A DNA stretch of 9,038 nucleotides from contig JAEXPB010000398.1 of the NCBI GenBank assembly GCA_023438965.1, forward strand, positions 1-9,038, in the 5' to 3' direction. The stretch comes from Bacillota bacterium (GTDB lineage Bacteria; Bacillota; Clostridia; Saccharofermentanales; UBA5734). The notes under the pieces were generated by a model that was given only the letters and a program-made list of their open reading frames with translations, was not told the origin of the DNA and ran no database searches. Shown here one piece after another: positions 6,795 to 9,038 of this stretch. How positions within the stretch are numbered: the stretch's first letter is position 1; every line of letters starts with the position of its first letter. The translations under genes were made by a program, and so were the position numbers.

Positions 6795-6800
6795 CAAAGC

Positions 6801-7088
6801 AATTTCATAAATCATGAAACCGGCGAGTAAGACGAGTAGATCAGCAACCGGATCCCAGCGAGTGGCCGACAGTGTGAGGGCCGTATAACGGAACTGAGGG
6901 AATGGACTTACGAGGGTGACCTGAAAAGCGATAATGATCGATGAGTAGGCGTCAACGGGAAGCCAGCCCGTTATCCAGTGGCCGTGCATCACAGGGTGCA
7001 TGAATGAGTGGGCTTTTACAGAGCCAATTTGGGTGGTACCGCAGGAATCAGATCCTGTCCCTTCTTTGAGGAAGGGGCAGGTTTTTTT
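6801..7088 (+). promoter_or_regulatory. T-box riboswitch, tryptophan specifier (UGG)
   Basis: The leader senses uncharged tRNA. The T-box core TGGGTGGTACCGC is at 7030-7042. In stem I, GTAAG (6827-6831) pairs with CTTAC (6907-6911), and TCAG (6841-6844) with CTGA (6894-6897). Between these helices lies the specifier loop, with AGTA (6835-6838) on the 5' side and GAA-TGG-A (6900-6906) on the 3' side. TGG at 6903-6905 is therefore the specifier codon for tryptophan. The upper arm has AGCGAG and GTGTGAG, resembling the conserved apical motifs. The antiterminator is formed by GGG (7031-7033) with CCC (7059-7061) and GCAGGA (7041-7046) with TCCTGT (7053-7058), leaving the bulge TGGTACC. It shares bases with the terminator arm, so the two exclude each other. 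The 98 bases after it (7089-7186) hold only untranslated leader and the ribosome site of the next gene. Confidence 0.95.
7054..7088 (+). terminator. T-box leader terminator
   Basis: CCTGTCCCTTC (7054-7064) pairs with GAAGGGGCAGG (7071-7081) as an 11-bp stem with one G-T pair and a 6-nt loop, followed by seven T residues (7082-7088). Its 5' arm overlaps the 3' half of the antiterminator, so it forms when charged tRNA-Trp is abundant and stops transcription before the transporter genes. Confidence 0.93.
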
Positions 7089-7186
7089 ATTTTCCAGCCG
7101 ACCGCAAAGCCGCTGCCGCGGTCGAACGGAACCCGGACCATAACCCGTGAATTGCCAGATTTCTGGACATTGAGGAGGATTGACCA

Positions 7187-8245
7187 ATGAAGCAAGCAAA
7201 AAGACTGAGAATTCTGACCGCCGTTATCGGCTTGGTCTTGCTGATCGGAATGGCTGCCGGATGCGGCCAGGGCCCAACCACAGCGGCGACGAAAGCTGCA
7301 GCCAGCGTCACGACGGCCAAATCCGCGGCGACCACCGCCGGCAAAGTGATTAAAATCGGCATCACCCAGATCGCTGACCATCCTTCTCTGGACAATTGCC
7401 GCGAAGGATTCATCATGGCTTTCATGGAAGCCGGCTATCAGCAGGATGTCAATGTCATCTATGATATCCAGAATGCCCAGGGTGACGGCGGCACGGCCAA
7501 CCTGATCGCCCAGCGGTTCGTCTCGGAAGGCGTCGACCTGATCTGCGCCATAGCCACGCCTTCCGCCCAGTCCTGCTACAACGCGGCCCAGCCCAAAAAG
7601 ATCCCGGTGGTCTTCTCCGCCGTCTCGGACCCGGTCGCCGCGCAGCTGGTTCCCGGAGTCGGCAAGGCCGGCAACGGCATCACCGGCACCTCGGATGCCC
7701 TGCCGCTCGAGAAGCAGCTGAAGATGATCCGGGCCTTCCTGCCCCAGGCCAAATCGATCGGCATCCTATATAATACCAGCGAAGTGAATTCCGAATCCCA
7801 GATCGCCCAGTTGAAAACGCTTGTACCGAAATACGGTTTTGAACTGGTCACCGTGGGCGTCAGCTCGGCCGCCGATATCCCGCTGGCCGCCGACAATATT
7901 CTGGCCAAAGTCGATTGCCTGAACAACCTGACCGACAACCTGGTCGTCTCCAACCTGGCAACCATTCTGGACAAAGCCAATGCCAAAGGCATCCCGGTCT
8001 TCGGTTCCGAAGAAGAGCAGGTCAGCAATGGCTGCCTCGCCTGTGAAGGCATCGATTATGTCAAACTGGGCAGACAGACCGGCGAGATGGCGCTCAAGAT
8101 CCTGAAAGGTACGCCGGTCAGTGAAATTCCTTATGAAACGATCATCGATTCCAAACCGTTCATCAACAGCACCGTCCTGAAGAAGCTGAACATCACTCTG
8201 CCGGCTGCCTACAGCCAGGCAGCTGACTTGGGGAAGAAGGGCTGA
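7187..8245 (+). CDS. trpX: Tryptophan ABC transporter substrate-binding lipoprotein (TrpX type)
   Basis: This 352-residue protein would capture tryptophan outside the membrane and hand it to the permease encoded next. Residues 1-25 are a lipoprotein signal peptide with basic start, hydrophobic core and lipobox AAGC, so Cys26 should be lipidated. An Ala/Thr-rich tether (about 29-52) follows, then the two-lobed ABC_sub_bind-type domain (PF04392-like, about 54-340). Recognisable stretches are IGITQIADHPSLD (57-69), IATPSAQS (122-129), PVVFSAVSDP (140-149), IGILYNTSEVNS (191-202), VFGSEEEQV (271-279) and GIDYVKLGRQTG (288-299). The ATG has AGGAGG eight bases upstream. Tryptophan specificity rests on the UGG T-box and on the family, which includes streptococcal TrpX; related proteins may bind tyrosine or other ligands. 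The permease gene begins four bases after the stop. Confidence 0.9.
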   Translation: MKQAKRLRILTAVIGLVLLIGMAAGCGQGPTTAATKAAASVTTAKSAATTAGKVIKIGITQIADHPSLDNCREGFIMAFMEAGYQQDVNVIYDIQNAQGDGGTANLIAQRFVSEGVDLICAIATPSAQSCYNAAQPKKIPVVFSAVSDPVAAQLVPGVGKAGNGITGTSDALPLEKQLKMIRAFLPQAKSIGILYNTSEVNSESQIAQLKTLVPKYGFELVTVGVSSAADIPLAADNILAKVDCLNNLTDNLVVSNLATILDKANAKGIPVFGSEEEQVSNGCLACEGIDYVKLGRQTGEMALKILKGTPVSEIPYETIIDSKPFINSTVLKKLNITLPAAYSQAADLGKKG

Positions 8246-8249
8246 GAGC

Positions 8250-9038
8250 ATGCTCGCGCAGCTGGTCGGCATATTGGAACAAGGCCTGATTTACGGCATC
8301 ATGGCGCTGGGGCTGTACATCACCTACAGCATCCTGCACTTCCCGGACCTGTCGGTAGACGGCACATTCCCGCTCGGTGCCGCCGTGACCGCCGTGATGA
8401 TCACCCGCGGCCTTTCGCCCTGGCTGGCTTTGCTGGCTGCTTTTGGCAGCGGTTTGCTTGGCGGTCTGGCAACCGGTTTGCTGCATGTCCGCTTGAAAAT
8501 AACCGACCTGCTGTCCGGCATTCTGGTCATGACAGCGCTCTATTCGATCAACCTCCGGATTGCCGGCAAGTCCAATCTGCCGATTTTCAACGCCAGGACC
8601 ATCTTCAACAGCGGGATCGCCACGCTCCTGCCGCCGGCCATCGCCGAATATGCGGTCCTCCTGCTGGTTCTCGTCCTGGCCTTGTTGCTTAAAGGAATCC
8701 TGGACTGGTACCTGGGCACCAAATCCGGTACCTTGCTGCGGGCAACCGGCGACAACGAACAGGTCGTCACCGCCGTAGCCCGCGATGCCGGCACAATCAA
8801 GATCCTCGGCTTGTCCCTGGCTAACGGCTTCGTCGCCCTGTCCGGCTCGGTGCTTTGCCAGCAGCAGCGCTTTTTCGAGATCACCATGGGTACCGGCACG
8901 CTGGTCCTCGGACTGGCGTCCGTGATCATCGGCATCAGCATCTTCCAAAAGTGGCGTTACCCGGGTGCGACCACCCGGGTCCTGATCGGGTCGATCGCCT
9001 ATAAAGCCTATATCGCCGGAGCGCTGGCGATTGGCTTG
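8250..9038 (+). CDS. trpY: Tryptophan ABC transporter permease (3' end outside window)
   Basis: The reading frame opens at the ATG at 8250, four bases after the trpX stop, with an AAGAAGGG ribosome site inside the end of trpX. It stays open for 263 codons to the window edge. The family (LivH-like, BPD_transp_2) usually has about 290-300 residues, so only a short C-terminus is missing. Hydrophobic helices are visible at about 7-28, 37-53, 56-78, 86-103, 132-149, 184-206, 214-232 and 244-263. The cytoplasmic coupling loop RATGDNEQVVTAVARDAG (164-181), which docks on the ATPase, is well conserved. HFPDLSVDGTFPLGAA (30-45) is also typical of permeases paired with TrpX-type binding proteins. An ATPase gene is expected immediately downstream. 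Function follows from operon context and the T-box. Confidence 0.9.
   Translation, partial: MLAQLVGILEQGLIYGIMALGLYITYSILHFPDLSVDGTFPLGAAVTAVMITRGLSPWLALLAAFGSGLLGGLATGLLHVRLKITDLLSGILVMTALYSINLRIAGKSNLPIFNARTIFNSGIATLLPPAIAEYAVLLLVLVLALLLKGILDWYLGTKSGTLLRATGDNEQVVTAVARDAGTIKILGLSLANGFVALSGSVLCQQQRFFEITMGTGTLVLGLASVIIGISIFQKWRYPGATTRVLIGSIAYKAYIAGALAIGL

Noticed and set aside
7008..7190. 60-codon frame within the leader of the transporter operon, as a tryptophan leader peptide
   Set aside because: It runs through the T-box core and terminator, has only one Trp codon, and lacks a ribosome site. The T-box explains the region.
8193..8948. 251-codon minus-strand open frame
   Set aside because: Antisense to the permease, which has membrane helices, the coupling loop and correct spacing after trpX. 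The minus product is Gln/Asp-rich shadow sequence.

Overview
The window looks like chromosomal DNA from an anaerobic, moderately GC-rich Firmicute (Clostridia-like). Three things point there: a T-box riboswitch with a UGG specifier, strong sigma-A type promoters with AGGAGG ribosome sites, and gut-Clostridia style families (two-SH3b NlpC/P60 protein, HALTDG acyltransferase paired with a zinc-ribbon membrane protein, XRE regulator with a C-terminal GD-rich solenoid). The organism is inferred from gene content only; no rRNA or marker gene is present.

Left half (1-5693) is all minus strand, so the genes read right to left. A three-gene, translationally coupled operon comes first: a PdxA/PdxA2-family dehydrogenase (5693-4680), a condensation-fold acyltransferase (4683-3382, ATGA overlap) and a six-helix membrane protein with an N-terminal zinc ribbon (3376-2669, start beside the upstream stop). 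Next is an independently promoted secreted peptidoglycan hydrolase with two SH3b domains and an NlpC/P60 domain (2492-1206), closed by a rho-independent terminator. Last is secD (997 to beyond base 1), with its own promoter. secD runs off the window, and a long ORF on the opposite strand is only its shadow.

The divergent intergenic region (5694-6006) carries a promoter for each side and a palindrome over the probable start site of the plus-strand gene. That gene (6007-6702) is an XRE-family regulator whose last 90 residues are six exact 15-residue repeats with a regular ladder of cysteines.

Right part (6766-9038, plus strand) is a tryptophan-uptake operon: a consensus promoter, a tryptophan-specific T-box leader with mutually exclusive antiterminator and terminator, a substrate-binding lipoprotein (TrpX type) and the start of the permease (TrpY type). 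The ATPase should lie just beyond the window. The inferred logic is that uncharged tRNA-Trp binds the leader, stops termination and switches on tryptophan import.

No phage, IS element, CRISPR array, tRNA or rRNA is visible. The least explained items are the cysteine-laddered solenoid regulator and the dehydrogenase/acyltransferase/zinc-ribbon operon.
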